From Eonycteris spelaea (lineage: Eukaryota > Chordata > Mammalia > Chiroptera > Pteropodidae), in NCBI GenBank assembly GCA_003508835.1, contig PUFA01000116.1, forward strand, positions 3,286,001 to 3,350,000: 64,000 nucleotides of DNA, given 5' to 3'. The notes beneath the pieces are model-generated. The model was not told the DNA's origin, made no database searches, and was given only the letters and a program-made list of their open reading frames with translations. Below are positions 1 to 12,700 of the stretch, piece by piece. Each line of letters opens with the position of its first letter. The first letter of the stretch is position 1. Both the position numbers and the translations under genes were made by a program.

Positions 1-2489
1 ATTTCTAAAAACAAGGATATTTTCCTACATATCCAAATTAACCTTTAATATCAGGAAATATCAAGCTGTAAATGTACTTATATTGGTATGGATTTCTACA
101 TTCATCTATATGCACTGAAAATTGTGAGAGGTATGTAGTTTCTAAAGAAGAATCCATTGATTTTATAGTAATATCATAGAAGTCATACTCTAAAATTCAA
201 GCTTATGGCTTCTTTATCTCAATTCCTGCCTCTAGGTTGAGGGAGACCTAGAGAATCTGCCTTTAGTTAAAACTTTCATTGAGGTATGGAGCTAGCTGGA
301 TAAATATTCTACTAGATAGTGTCTTTCTCTCAATTAAAAAAACCTTCATTTTTATCTGAAATGATCCATATTTAACTACATTCTTTTCCATTCAATTGAA
401 TTGCAAATTCAAGATAAACACAGCTTGAAAAGACCACTGGCTACAAATGACACCCTTTCAAAGAGATATTATTTAATTCAGTAAAACTCCAAGGGAAATA
501 AATATATGGTTCTGAAGCCAAGATAAGCACACATATTGAATTTATATGAAAAAAATTCCTTTATCAAAATTTGCATTCTGACAAGCACCGATTCTGTTAG
601 AAATTACATGGCTTGATATTTTTAATCAGTGCTTTCCTTAGACATTAGGTTTTTGTAAATTCTAGTGTTTTATAAGCAAAGAAAAAAAATCTGGTAATTA
701 TCAGAACACTGATCTTATTATATTTTAGATTATTCCCATCACTAAATGTTACGAAACACATGTTAAGCAAGAGAAGTTATAAAGACTCATCATTACATTT
801 GGCGTGGAAACTTGCACTACTCATATATATTAGCATAAGTGTGAATGTTTTCTATACGTGTATAATCTTGATTTTTATAAAACATCTGTATAATTTATTT
901 TTTAATTCCTTGAGATTGAGAACTATGTTGCTTTTAAAACATTCCACATATTCCAATACCAGGTACGCAGTAAAAGAAAGAAGTACAACTTAAAAAAAAA
1001 AAATCACCATAGCATCTGCCTCTTCTTGAACTGTTTTCACATAAAATTCATAAAAAAATCATAGCTCACCATGTCATTATATAATAGAAATAATGAAAGA
1101 TTTAGAACCAATTAATTATCCTTATTTTCTGCTCTTTACTTGAGATCATTGGGTATGCTTATCTCTAGAACTAACAAGACACATTGTCTTTCCTTACTGT
1201 TACTACGAAAGAATAGAGTGATTTTCTGATGTATCCTATGAAATGGATGGTAGAAAGTTAAAGGGTTGATTGATTAGGCCTTTTTAAAAGGTGGGGCCAC
1301 CCAAAATTAGCTGTATCCTTAGTGGGTAAAACTGGATAGATCTTTCTACCCATCAAAATATCAAATAGACACCTGTCATATTAATCTATTTAAATAAGAA
1401 AAAGGAAAATTGACCAATATACATTTCATTAGCATTGTAGTTTTTCTTTCAATAATGATCATTTTACTATAGTATACTTTTATTGTTTCCAATGCTTTTG
1501 AAGATAATGTGTAATTTCTGAAATTTTTACTCAGAAGATAGTGAGCTTGATGTTTTCTTTTGCTAAGATGACTGAAAATGTTTTTTGAGGTCCTATATAG
1601 CATAAACTAGAAACTGAAAAAAAAAATGAATATGTTCAAATTTTTAAGATATCCAATATTTATGAAAGTTAAGTTTATATTATGTTTGCTATACTACTGA
1701 ATTTCATTAACTCCATTAGATTAATTACAGAGAACTTATTCAATCTTTCAGGTTATAAGAAAACACAGAAAAGGTGGTTTTCTTTTTTTATTAACATTTT
1801 AAATTCCATGACAAACTGCTGCATTTACTCATGTGAAGCAAGCATTATAAAGAAAAATAAAGTAACAGAAGTATGTAATGTTCTCAGTTTAAACAGCATA
1901 TTTGTGGCTAGCATTTAAGCATTCCACTCTAAAATAGCCTTTCCTTGATTAAAATTACTGTACTTTTTAAGATTATTTTACCAAGAAATGCTTAACAACA
2001 ACTTGAGTTGCTGGGTCAGTAGGTATGGACAACTTCAACTCTTCTAGACAATGAGAACTTATCCCTCCAAGTGACTGTATCAAAATAGATTCTTAGTCAT
2101 AGATGAGGGAAAGTTCCTTTCACCTTTCTACTAGTAAATATTTGGTATCGCAGAAGTTTCTTTGCTTGAAGGAATATAACTTTCAGAGGTTTTACAGGTT
2201 AAAAAGTTGGTATAACACAGAAGAAATAATGATGACAATCCTCAACATGCTCATCTCAAGTCAAAATGACCCAATCTGATATAATTGATTTCTATTCTCT
2301 ATGGACAGTGGTCACCCTGAAACTTCCCTCTGACATGCTGGATTGTTCTCTTCTGTTAGATCACCACTTTTCTGTACCTTTGTCCTCTTTTCTAGATTTA
2401 CTTCCTTATTTGGAAGGTAATATCCCTTATTAGCTTCTTTGGAATAAAAGCAAAGATGATAAATAATTGAATGCCTGAGAATATTTGTA
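1..2489. other. AT-rich DNA, no gene recognised
   Basis: The whole stretch is A/T rich with frequent stops in all frames. The longest frames are under 80 codons and resemble nothing I know. I see no splice-flanked coding block, RNA gene or recognisable repeat family. It is probably neutral intergenic or intronic DNA, possibly including repeats too old to recognise by eye. Confidence 0.6.
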
Positions 2490-2990
2490 TTTATTCTCAT
2501 TACTGAGTTATAATTAGCTGGATATGGAATTCTGGGTTAGAAATATTTTTTTCCTCAGAATGTTAAAGGCAGTATTCTACTGTCTTCTTGCATCTGGTAT
2601 TTCTGTTGAGAAGTCCAAAGTCATTTCGATTCATAATCTTCTGTCTGTAATATGGTTTTTGCTTATTTTTTCACAGGAAACTTGTAGATTCTTCATTTTA
2701 TCCTTATCTAAAATTTCATAATTATGTGACTTGATGTTCATATATTTGACTGGACACTGTTTTGTCATTCAGAAAACACATGGCTCTCAGTTATGAAAAA
2801 TATCCTATGAATATTTCCATTATTTTAATACTCGCCATCTCATTTTACTAACATATTATTTTCAAAAATTTCTGCTATTATATCTTCAATTTATAAGAGC
2901 TTATTTTTGTTCTCAAAATGCCATTATTTTATTCTCATTAATGGATAAATTACTATGAGTTCAATGTGAAAACATTAATATTTTAAGCCT
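2490..2990 (-). mobile_element. Old L1 fragment, antisense
   Basis: The plus strand from about 2520 (ATGGAATTCTGGGTTAGAAA) through the 'tactgtcttcttgcatctgg' and 'gagaagtccaaagtcat' phrases follows, with heavy decay, a sequence I know as the complement of an old mammalian L1 (L1M-type). The similarity fades near 2960 in T-rich DNA. The 65-codon plus-strand frame at 2524 is therefore not a gene. Family and exact ends are uncertain. Confidence 0.5.
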
Positions 2991-5900
2991 TTCTTCCCTC
3001 TATATAGTTTCTATTCTTATAAAATTTTCCCTTCCCTCTTCCCCTCCCTCCTCTCTTCCTAATCAATGTTACAGGATTTCCTCAGATACTTAGAAAGCGT
3101 TATTTGAGGAACCTGAATTTCAGAATCTTTATGACTTTCCTCATGAACTGGTGAGCTTTCTAATGCAGCCGAGTACATGAGTTCTAGAATCTATGAAGAA
3201 GTCAGGACTGGAGATAAAAACTATAGTGACATCAGTGCTTAGAAGACATTTTATAGCTTTGGGAGTAAATAAAATTGTCTTTGAGAGAGGTGTAAAGAAA
3301 AATGGTGTAGCACTTTTTCAGGTAAGCTATACATTAGGATTTTCTATGTATTATGATCTGTGGTGGTTTCTTTAATATGCATTACCTTGAACAAATTCAC
3401 ATTTAATTATACATATTCTGCAAAAGAATTAAGAGTTCTATGTTTTAAATTATCTGTTAAAAGACATGTAATAGAAAAAATGACATTAAAAGTAGTTAAA
3501 TCAAAAAAAAAACAAAATGAGAAAAATCATCTTTAAAAATTAGTGTTACATTAATACTCAAACATGGTGATTTCATATAATTTCAGATATCTAAAACTGA
3601 CATTCTACAATTGAGTACCTGAAAATAATCTAAGCTAAACAATCACTAATTATATTCCTGGGATAAAAAAAACAGCTGTATGGTATAATGGAAAAAAAAT
3701 CATGTTATGTGAGTTACTCACTTAGCAGAAATCATTCCCAAAATTGCTGCAAGGTGTATTTCTATTTTTCATGTGATTGGCACTATAAAATTTAAACTGA
3801 GTACAGCTAGCAAAAATTGCTTCCTAATTATCATAAAATTATACTTAAGAATCCATCAAATCTTTAAAATTACCAATTTGAAATGGAAACAAGAACTTTC
3901 TAGAACTTTAATAGAAATGCTCAAAATTATGAACAATAACACTGATCTATGCTTAAAACAATTCACAAGATTCCTTTCCTGAAAAGGAAATACAGTGCAA
4001 TAGAAGAAATGCCAATGGTAAGATTATTTGCATTGTGCTTGAGAGAAACAAAAATGTTTTAGAACACTGATTATTTTAAAAACTCAAAGCCCAGCTCTCT
4101 TTCTACTTATTACCAGTAATCTACAATTTCATGTCACCTGATTCTTTTCCCATAGATTGAACTTTATAACTTTTTAAAACCTTTTTCCACTAACACCTGT
4201 ATTGATGGTTACAGTAGTCTTCTGCAGTAAGAGTATCCCCACGTGTCTAAAATGTACCGCCTGCTTAGCAGAAGGTGATAAAATTTTGGAAGACAGAATA
4301 GATCAGCAAAATCAGACAAATTACACCTTATTTAAGAATTTACAGCATACCAAAATGGTACCGGCTGAACCTGAAAAATATAAAACATTTTCAGAAATTA
4401 TCACTTGAAAACTTTCTTTTCATCTAGAACAAGAAGTCGCAACCCTCAGATGGTAGTTAGTAGCCAATACCAAATGGTGGATTATAGCATGACATTTTTA
4501 AACATGTGTGAACAGAGAACAGAACATGGAAACTGAATCGCTAGCATTTATAATTCTGCTTCGCAACTTGCCACAAAGTGAGAAATACTTCTCCAGGAAG
4601 GAGATAAATTATCAATTTATTTTAAAATATCCTTTGAAATTTAAGAGGGAAAAATTCTAGTAAGGATTTATTTAAAAAGCCATATGATAATTATTTTTGT
4701 ATGGTTTTGTTGCTAATTATTGGCATTCACATTAGCATGGTTAATGCTAACAAAATATCCTAACATGACCAAATTGCTTCACATATATTAGATTTAATCG
4801 TATGTGGTCCGGCCACAGCAAAAACCGAACTATGAAATTATCATCTCTGTCATCTTTACAAATACTTCTGGGAAGAAGGTATCACTAGGATTAAAATAGT
4901 AGCCCATTTACCTCCTTTAGCATGAACACAGAGCAATAGATATGTAAAAGCATTTATGTTTTTATATATGCTTACTGAAAGGAATCCATCAGCTATTCAT
5001 TCTGCATAGTTTTTCCATAGTGTTGATTCATAGCAGAATCAATTGCAAAGGAGTTGTGTATGTATATAATAGTACCATTTCTCAGTTGTAGTCTTTTGCT
5101 TGATGTAACATCAAAATCTTGAAATGAATAGTGTTTGCTGAGTAAAGAAAAGGAACAAACACACAGCTATCATCATTCAAGCAGTAACAATACATTTATG
5201 CTAAAGCAGTAATTTCTTCTTAGTGAATTCTTACAAAGGCATTCAGCAATTCATAATCACTTATCCTTCATGCCATTCACATTGTTAGGTTCTGAATACA
5301 CAAATCACCATAACAACATGGAAAATGAAAAAATATGATCACTTTGAGTTTTGTTGTTCAATGATCTCAGCACTTTTCCTGATTCAATATGTGCCCAATT
5401 GTTTCTACGAGAAAAAACTGAAGAATTTTCATCACTATGTTGCACTTTCTTCTTTAAAAGAACTTAGCAAAGTCTCTAGGGAGGTTCATGTGTACCCAGA
5501 TTTTATGACTCTATTTCCTTATTGGTTTTAAAAAGTATTATTGCAAAGCATACATTTAATAGAAACTACTGTGCTCACAGCTATTTTTCACAACTTTGAA
5601 AAACTTAACTTGATTCCCAGGTACCCTCTTTTATGGCAGTAATATTTTGACCATGTGGGGCACCACACTTAACCATGTTACTACATTGGTGGGTTCTACA
5701 GAGTCATTTCTCTGCCCTCGTTCTGACCTCTCTATTTAATGATAATGAAATACTAACTGCAGATCAGGTGTCCTTCCTCTTCCATTTGAATTAAATCCTC
5801 ATTTTATATTATGAACCAATTGCAAATTCCAACATAATTTTAAACTAATTATATTCCAAATTAAATGGTTTATACTCAATAATCTCAAACGTTTTGATCA

Positions 5901-6410
5901 AATTTCAACTAGTTATTGTTTATCTCAGATGTGGCCAAATGTAATTGTCTTTTTTTCTGAATATACTTAGTTCTTTCTTGAGCCAGTTAAGTTTTTTTCA
6001 AAGTGACAGTCTGTGTTTTTTTCTCTTCTACTACACTGAAACTTCTAAAAGGTAGAAACATTCATACTGTATTTCCTATAGGGTACCGATAACCTGCCTA
6101 CGGAAGGCCAAAAAAAAAAAAAAGTCTATGTCTATTTCTGTGGTGGGGAGGGGTATTTACACAATGAACTAATTCTTAGTATTCTTTGAATATGGCACCG
6201 TACTCAGCCAAACCAGAGTCTCCTTTAGCCATTCTCACCTGTTCATGCATGGTGTCTTATAAGAATAGTATGGTAATCTGAAAATATCATTTTCCCTTTG
6301 ATTTAGTCAATGACATTTTCTTATTAATATTTTAAAATTAAATTACCACTACTCAAAAACAAACAGACTACAAAACGTGTTCATAAAAACCTAAACAACT
6401 TCTAAAAATA
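2991..6410. other. AT-rich DNA, no gene recognised
   Basis: I see no coding block, RNA gene or confident repeat here. A pyrimidine tract lies at about 3027-3058, and there is a 15-A run at about 6110-6124. The rest is unassigned AT-rich sequence. Confidence 0.55.
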
Positions 6411-6792
6411 CAGCTGACCCTTGAACAATGTGAGCTTAGGGAACCCTCACAGTCACATAGTCAAAGCCCATGAATAACTTTTGGCTCTCCTAGAACTTCA
6501 GTCATTCCTCTATATCTGCAGAGGACTATTTTCCAGGACACCACTCAGATACCAGAATTCACAGATGCTCAAGTCTCTTTTATAAAATGGCACAGAACAA
6601 TGTGTACAGATGGCCCTCCACATCTGTGGATTCCCAACCATGGATCGAAAATACTGTTTCTAATCTGCAGTTGGTTGGTTCTGCAGATGTGGAACCTGTG
6701 AATACAAAGGGCCTACTATATATTTATTGAAAAAAAATCAGCATATAAGATGACCCACACAGTTTAAACCCACGTTGTTCAAGGGTCAACTG
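6411..6792. mobile_element. Tigger-type DNA transposon (outer element of a nest)
   Basis: The block starts CAGCTGACCCTTGAACAA and ends TTGTTCAAGGGTCAACTG, so its termini are inverted repeats of the CAGTTGACCCTTGAACAA type found on nonautonomous Tigger (Tc1/mariner, pogo-like) elements. A TA dinucleotide precedes the left end, as expected for TA-targeting pogo elements; on the right the TA has become AA. The inner part is replaced by a second element at 6499-6718. No transposase frame remains. Confidence 0.85.
6499..6718. mobile_element. MER2-like Tigger element nested inside the outer copy
   Basis: The sequence from CAGTCATTCCTCTATATCTG through 'ccaggacaccactcagatacc' and 'acagatgctcaagtctctt' to the right end at AATACAAAGGGCCTACTA follows the MER2 pattern (complementary 'cgtatccgcgg'-type ends, with the sides pairing over 6615-6640 and 6670-6700). 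A TA follows the right end. It lies entirely inside the 6411-6792 element, so it inserted later. The subfamily name is from memory. Confidence 0.7.
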
Positions 6793-7930
6793 AAATGGTA
6801 GAATGTCGAAAAAACATTTTTCTTTGGATTATACAATTTCCCTAACAAAACAAACCTTAGTTAAACAAAGAATTTTTAAATATGAACAAAATTGTCTTGG
6901 TGAAATATCACTTGGATCTCAGAAAAAGAGAATGTGTTGAAATTACAGAGGACAGAATCAGCAACAGAATAGGGTGGAATACTCTTAAACCAAACTAACC
7001 TGATACAATAACTAAGCCTATATATCTTATTTGAAGATGTAAATAAAGAGTAAATAAAAAGGAACTTAAACACAAATACCAGTCTATGTTCTTGTAAAGC
7101 AGATGTGCAATCAGACCTATACTGGGATAGAAGTTGTTTTGTAATACATTTAATAGGCTCAAATCAGTAGGACCAAGTTTTATAAGACATTTTTCCCTGT
7201 GTATATTTGACAATAAATTGAAATAAAGTGTTCTAGGGAACTTCATTTCATTGAATGTTAACACTCAGCATGGATAGTGTCCATCATGGATAAGCATTAA
7301 AAAAGTTGAAAACTTAAGTAACAAATTAAGCTACATATTTCAAATAGCATTACAGATAAGATCTCTCTGTAAATACAGCCTCTTTCCTAACTACAGCTCT
7401 GTTTTTTATTTCTCTAAAAGACCTATGTCAAATCAAATATTAAATATAGCCAAATATCTATGAGGTAGCTATAATGTGATACAAATATATGCCAGGCAGA
7501 TTTTATTGTTCTGAGGACACTAAAAAGATAGTTTTACAAATAAATACTTTTTTCAATATTTTTGCTTCATTCACATAAAATAAGTATTTTGAAAATAAGT
7601 GTTATGTTCTTAAAATAAAACTATTTTATATTACTTCAGCTTGTCAAATTTACAAAGTTAAAGTGTTCCTTCAATATCTACCTATCTACCTCTCTCTCTC
7701 TCTCTTGCATTTTTCTAAAATTATTTCACCAAACACAATTCACTGTAATAGAATCTGTGTGTCCTTTGGTGGAAGACTATAATTACTTTAAGAGTGCAGA
7801 AGAAAGATCACTTTAAGCTAGGATGATTAGAAACATCCTCATGGTAATCTTTTGAGGTGAAATGAACTAATAAACTTTTATTACATTACTAATAATTTAG
7901 TAAGGCTTCAGGATACAGAATCCAACATCC
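6793..7930. other. AT-rich DNA, no gene recognised
   Basis: No gene or repeat is recognised apart from a short (CT)n tract near 7690-7707. Two overlapping minus-strand frames at 6876-7264 have ordinary AT-rich composition, no recognisable motif and no splice context. I do not call them. Confidence 0.55.
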
Positions 7931-8855
7931 AAAATCAATAAAAAAATAAACAATTTGGACTATATCAAACCAAAAAGCTTCTGTATAGCAAAGGAAATAA
8001 TCAACAAATGACAAGGGAACCTATATAATGAAAGAAAATTTTTGCCAACCATATATCTGATAAGGGTCTAATATCCAAATATAAAAATATAACTCAACAA
8101 CAAAAACAAATAATGTGATTTAAAAAATGAGCAAGGGACCCCAATAGACTTTTTTTTTTCCCAAAGAAGACATACAGATGGCCAACAGGTAAACGAAAAG
8201 GTGCTCAATACCACTATCATCAGGGAAATGCAAATTCAAACCACAAGGAGATATCACCTCACATCAATGAGAACATCTACTACCAAAAAGACAAGAGGTA
8301 ACAAATGCTGGCGAGGAGAAGGAGAAAAGGAAACCTCTGCACACTGTTGGTGGGGATATAAATTGATCCAGCTACTATGGAAAACAGCACAGCTATTCCT
8401 CAAAAAAGTAAAAATAGAACTGCCATGTGATACAGCAATCCTCCTTCTGGGTATCTATCTGAAGGAAATGAACACAGGATATTGAAGAGACATCTGTACT
8501 CCCCTGATTACCACAGCATTAGTCACACTAGATAAGAAAACAAAACAACTTGAAAGTCCATCAATCGATGAGTGGATAAATACAATGTAACACACACACC
8601 ATACACACAAAATGGAATGTTATTCATTCTTGAAAAAAAGAAAATCCCTCCACCGTGACAACATGAATGAACCTGGAGGACACTATCTATGGTAAATAAA
8701 ATAAGTCAGATATGAAATTCCCATATAATCTCGTTGACATTTGGGGATGTAAGTGAAGGTTATATGGGGATTCTGCATTGTTTTTGCTATTGTTACATAA
8801 GTCTGAAAGAATTCTGAAATGAAAAGTTAAAAAGGAAAAATAAATAAAGTCCTCT
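7931..8855 (+). mobile_element. L1 3' end (ORF2 C-terminal region plus remnant 3' UTR)
   Basis: From about 7940 the sequence follows the 3' part of L1 ORF2: 'aaaaagcttctgtatagcaa', 'gacatacagatggccaacagg', 'aggagatatcacctcacatca', 'acactgttggtggggatata', 'gatgagtggataaatacaatg' and 'gaacctggaggacactat' occur in the L1 order. The frame is broken many times, so this is dead. Only about 110 bases of 3' UTR remain before an A-rich end (AAAAAGGAAAAATAAATAAA), which implies an internal deletion or a short old 3' UTR. The 94-codon frame at 8201-8485 is a surviving piece of ORF2, not a host gene. Divergence suggests an L1M-age copy. Confidence 0.9.
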
Positions 8856-9679
8856 GTTGGAAAAAACAAAAAGTGGAGCTAGGTGTGATAAGCAGCACAT
8901 TCAAGAAGGAACACTATGAATAAATGGCACCAAAACAAAATGCACGTTTGGAAGAATGAGGCAACAGCTATATGGTCCAGACTGTGGTGGTCCCCTAGTT
9001 GTAAGCTAAGAAATTGTATTTTATTCTGGTGCCACTGGGTGCCAACATGAGTTACTGAACTGGCTAATGACAGGCTCATAGCAGAGTTTTGTGAGTCTGA
9101 GCAATGCAGAGAATAAGGACTCATAGGTCAGAATACGGATGCTGCTTAGGAAGCCTGAGTTATCTATAGGTACCTACAAGGTGATATAAGTGCCTAAACT
9201 AGGGTGGAGGTAGGGTGGCCAAAAATAAATGTGGAAGATAAAAGTCAAGAAGAAAAAGTAACTTGATGACATATACCATGTTTTAGAATGAGTCTACAGT
9301 GGACACTTATCCTGACCAAATACTCCTTCATGACTAAAGAGCTCATATCCCTTTTATCCCCATTTCCTTGGTGAAAGTCACTTTACCCAAGATCAATTTC
9401 CTTCCGCTGGGGAAACTTCATCCAATAACTGGTCAAAGTGGAGTAAAAAGCCCTAGGCCCATTCCCCCAACTCAGGCCAAAGCTGAAGGACCATCCTAGA
9501 TCTAGAGCTTTCAATGACGTCCGCTGAAAGCTTTATGAGTACACTGTACCCAACTTCTCTGTCATCCCAATCCTCCCTTTCTTTCACTGCCCTTTGTTCC
9601 ATTCCATTGCACAGGTGGTGACCCCAAGAGCACCCTTAAAAAATCCCTTACATGCTAATATCCATTTCAGAGTCAAACC
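8856..9679. other. Mostly unassigned; possible L2 trace
   Basis: About 9185-9260 ('actagggtggaggtagggtggcc') may be a trace of antisense L2, which would make it the partner of the better L2 match starting at 9680. The rest is unassigned. I see no gene. Confidence 0.35.
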
Positions 9680-9945
9680 CAATCAGTAACAGAATCAAAG
9701 GTGATGCTGAGGATCAAGCTCGGGTGAAAAGAGAATTGTGATACTATGCACCAACAAGTGGGCAGATGAGAAGAGGTGAGAAAGAAAGGAATATGGAGAA
9801 GGAGGAAGAGTGGATTTTTCCATGCTACAATTGAGGCGATTGTAGGGTACAAGGTAGAAATGTCCAGCAGGCAGCTGGAAAGCACAGGGCTCAAATCTGG
9901 GAGCCAGTTAAGAACAACAGACGCAGGAGATAGTTCACCTCCTGT
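9680..9945 (-). mobile_element. L2 fragment, antisense
   Basis: The plus strand reads like the complement of the L2 LINE 3' region. Its best part is 9859-9903 ('gaaatgtccagcaggcagctgg' followed by 'gggctcaaatctgggag'). The match is weak on the left side. Any frame here is shadow sequence. Confidence 0.45.
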
Positions 9946-11654
9946 TTTGGGTAGTGCTGTTGCTGCCCTTGCTTCTATTATCCTGTGAGGAAATCCAAAT
10001 AGCCTAAGATCTATAATTTGATTCCTGATGAGATTTCTTTTAAACTAAATTCTCTTTGGTCTGTGTATGTCATATGTTCAAATAGTCTAGCTGAAGATTT
10101 AGATTAGCATCTTAGACAAGTTTTGAGCAATGTTAAACTATTTCATCTACTCAAAGACACAATAACTGTTTCTTTTTTAAAGCTTCTCATGAGATAAGAA
10201 ATACCCCCACCCAAATAAAGTCATTTTAGTCAGGGACAATACAGAACATAGTGAAACTCTGAATCTTAACAAATAAAAAGTTCAAGCTTTTCAAAGAAAA
10301 TCAGGCTATTGGGACTCAAATAGACACTTTGAGAATGATTTAATGTATTTTTTTCTGTCTCTGTGGAAGATGAAACCCGAATGGTGCCTGTGATCTGAAA
10401 ATGAAGTAGAAAGCACATGCCAATATGTACGTAAAAATAATACTGTGTTTTCTTATTCTGAACACTTACCAAAAGCCATTTTACCTAGTTTTTGTAAAGA
10501 TTTTTTTTCTCTGGTATCATGGACCTCAGAATTCAAAAATGTTATATTCCATATTAAAGTTTTATTCACTCCACACGATCATATGGAATCTTAACATATG
10601 CATTAGAAAGTAAACAAAAAGATGTTAATCCATTAATTTACTTATTAATTTACTTATTTACATACTAATTGAACTAAATGCTAAACCATAGAATTTTAGA
10701 TGTGAAAGGCCTTTAGTGGGGAAACTGAAGCCTTGGAAAGGATAGAGTTATGAAAATTCAGGCAAGAATTAAAATTTATTGCATGACTTCTATGAGCCTG
10801 TCATTATACTATACTAGGTTCTTTACCAAAAGGTAATGTTCTTGAATTTTAATCATTAACCAGTTGATAATATGATGGTTATAACCTTTGTACAACCATT
10901 CCACAGTTATCCGTTATATTAAAAAATGAAACAGACCAAAAGAAGATAAAGATGTCAAAGTTCACATTACTGGTAAGTAACTTTCCACTTGTCCCTGCTA
11001 TCTTTCCATGAATGTATTACATAGGTCATTCAACGAGTTACGTTAGCATTGATACTATGAGAAACACACATACTTTTCTATTTATTTCCACTATAATATC
11101 ACAGTAACTTTACAGCTGTCTTCAAAAGGAAGACAGAATAAGTAAGAACTATTTCTCCATTTTAGATTTAGAAGCTTTTCAAATTGGAGCATGCTGAATA
11201 ATAATTGCAATCCATCTTAATCTTTAATAGCTACTTTCACTATGTGCTCAGTCTCAAAGTATACAAAGTACCAACAGGGATCATGCCATGGTTATTGTTA
11301 TAATATTTTCATTTATTTATATTTACCTTGCACTACAAAAACATAGGTTTATCATGCAGTGATAAAAGTGGAAATCACTACTGATTACTGCATTTCTAAT
11401 GATAAACACTTTTAAAATAAAATAATTCAAAAACTCTTATTCTAAAGCAACATTTTTTTAAAGAAAGACTAGTACTCAATGTATACTTTGGAACATTTCT
11501 CACGAGAATTAAACATTTTTTCAGGGCATTTATTAACTCATTTTATATCTAATTTGACATCAAAAGACAAACTTGCATTTCAGTCTTTTTAGTCATTGGT
11601 TCTGCTCAGCATCAAAACTGTATTTTGGGATTGCTGAATTAATTGAACTCTTTC
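9946..11654. other. AT-rich DNA, no gene recognised
   Basis: A small perfect tandem pair of the 12-mer ATTAATTTACTT occurs at about 10632-10655. The stretch 10690-10740 ('agaattttagatgtgaaaggcc ... gggaaactgaagcc') faintly resembles an old SINE but is too short to call. Nothing else is recognised. Confidence 0.5.
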
Positions 11655-11742
11655 TATCTGCTAGGGTCCTTGTTGAAAGCTTTAACAAATATTATCTAGT
11701 TTTCAACAATAATACTCTGATCGGTAATATTATTACACCTTA
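11655..11742 (-). mobile_element. MIR SINE fragment, antisense, cut off by a hairpin
   Basis: 'tgctagggtccttgttgaaagc', 'acaaatattatctagtttt' and 'ggtaatattattac' follow the complement of the MIR core and 3' region in order. The expected continuation ('ccccattttacagatgagg' in MIR) is missing. At exactly that point the sequence folds back on itself (11723-11759). Confidence 0.55.
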
Positions 11743-11759
11743 TGTGTAATAATATTACC
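11723..11759. repeat. Perfect 16-bp inverted repeat with 5-base loop
   Basis: The left arm is GGTAATATTATTACAC, the loop is CTTAT and the right arm is GTGTAATAATATTACC. The arms are perfectly complementary. The left arm belongs to a MIR relic; the right arm is an inverted copy of it. This is a direct reading of the sequence. Confidence 0.97.
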
Positions 11760-12249
11760 AACAACTTGTGAATGAAAATATACATACAAACCATTTGACA
11801 TCATTGTCTTTGCTCTATACAAGTAATTCTAAGAATTTGCCACTTATTTCCTCAGTGACACAATGCAACCTTCTAATAAAAAATTACTGGAAAGCATGGT
11901 TAAGACTCATTTGGAAAGTGAGTTTCCTCAACCAGCAATATCAGGGACACTGGAAATCTGTTAGAAAAAAGACATTCTGCAGCCTCCACATCCCATCCAA
12001 TCACACAGAACCTCTGGGGCTGGAGCTCTGCAGTCTGTGGTTCAACAGGCTCTGCAGATACCTGTGACCCATCCTAGCTTATAAGAATCAGACCAGTGAA
12101 TGGTTATTTAGTCTTTAAAAATTATTTTCCTTCCTCTACAGTGATGGAGAATTCTGAGATGTCCTGAATTAAATTACAGCCAGCCAGAGAGTTGGAAGAA
12201 GAGTTAGGAAAGTTAATGCATTAATAGAGCCAAGAAAAGTCCACTCACA
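11760..12249. other. Unassigned
   Basis: A 99-codon plus-strand frame (11768-12067) begins eight bases after the hairpin. I find no domain, signal peptide or family resemblance in it, and no splice or promoter context, so I treat it as chance. Confidence 0.45.
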
Positions 12250-12700
12250 TTGCTGAATATATGTTGAAACTTTCATTCAACCACCAGGCTGCTATTTTTG
12301 CTTTTATCTAAAGACAGCTGACCACCAGGCAGCACTACATCTTGCTTATACGTGAACTTTCCAAACAGTTGCCCACACTAATCCAGGAGTGGCAAACACT
12401 TCTTCCTTAGGAACTATACACATGTCCCAGAACTAGCCCTGCTTCACCTTTTCCTGCCCCCTTTATCTACAACCAGTGCAAATTCTTTCCAAACAATTCA
12501 CATCTTACTTCTCCAAAACCACTGTATATAAAAGCCCCTTCCATCCTAAAATAACAGATATGTTTGTCTTTTCCATCCAGCCCTGCTGCCGCTGGTGGTT
12601 TAAACTGCACACCCCAGGAACTGATCCTTTTTCTGACTAGCAAGCATATGGCCAAATAAACCCTTTCTTTCAGAGAAAATTTCAGCCTCAAATATTTTTG
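12250..12700 (+). mobile_element. Solo LTR candidate (endogenous retrovirus type)
   Basis: The block has the layout of an LTR rather than of a gene. A GC-richer U3-like part carries a TATA box at 12525-12533 (TATATAAAA), a U5-like CT-rich stretch follows, and AATAAA sits at 12655-12660, about 125 bases after the TATA. A TTTCTTTCAG-type tail follows the signal. I see no internal retroviral genes next to it, so it would be a solo LTR. I could not name the family and the ends are approximate. A 123-codon minus-strand frame at 12467-12838 is a shadow. Confidence 0.45.
12525..12533 (+). promoter_or_regulatory. TATA box inside the LTR candidate
   Basis: TATATAAAA is followed by GCCCC, in the position expected for an LTR promoter relative to the AATAAA at 12655. 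Present-day activity is unknown. Confidence 0.4.

Noticed and set aside
6600..6720. Local inverted similarity that could be read as a novel hairpin
   Set aside because: It is the terminal-inverted-repeat structure of the nested MER2-like element.
8201..8485. 94-codon plus-strand frame
   Set aside because: It lies inside the 3' part of L1 ORF2.
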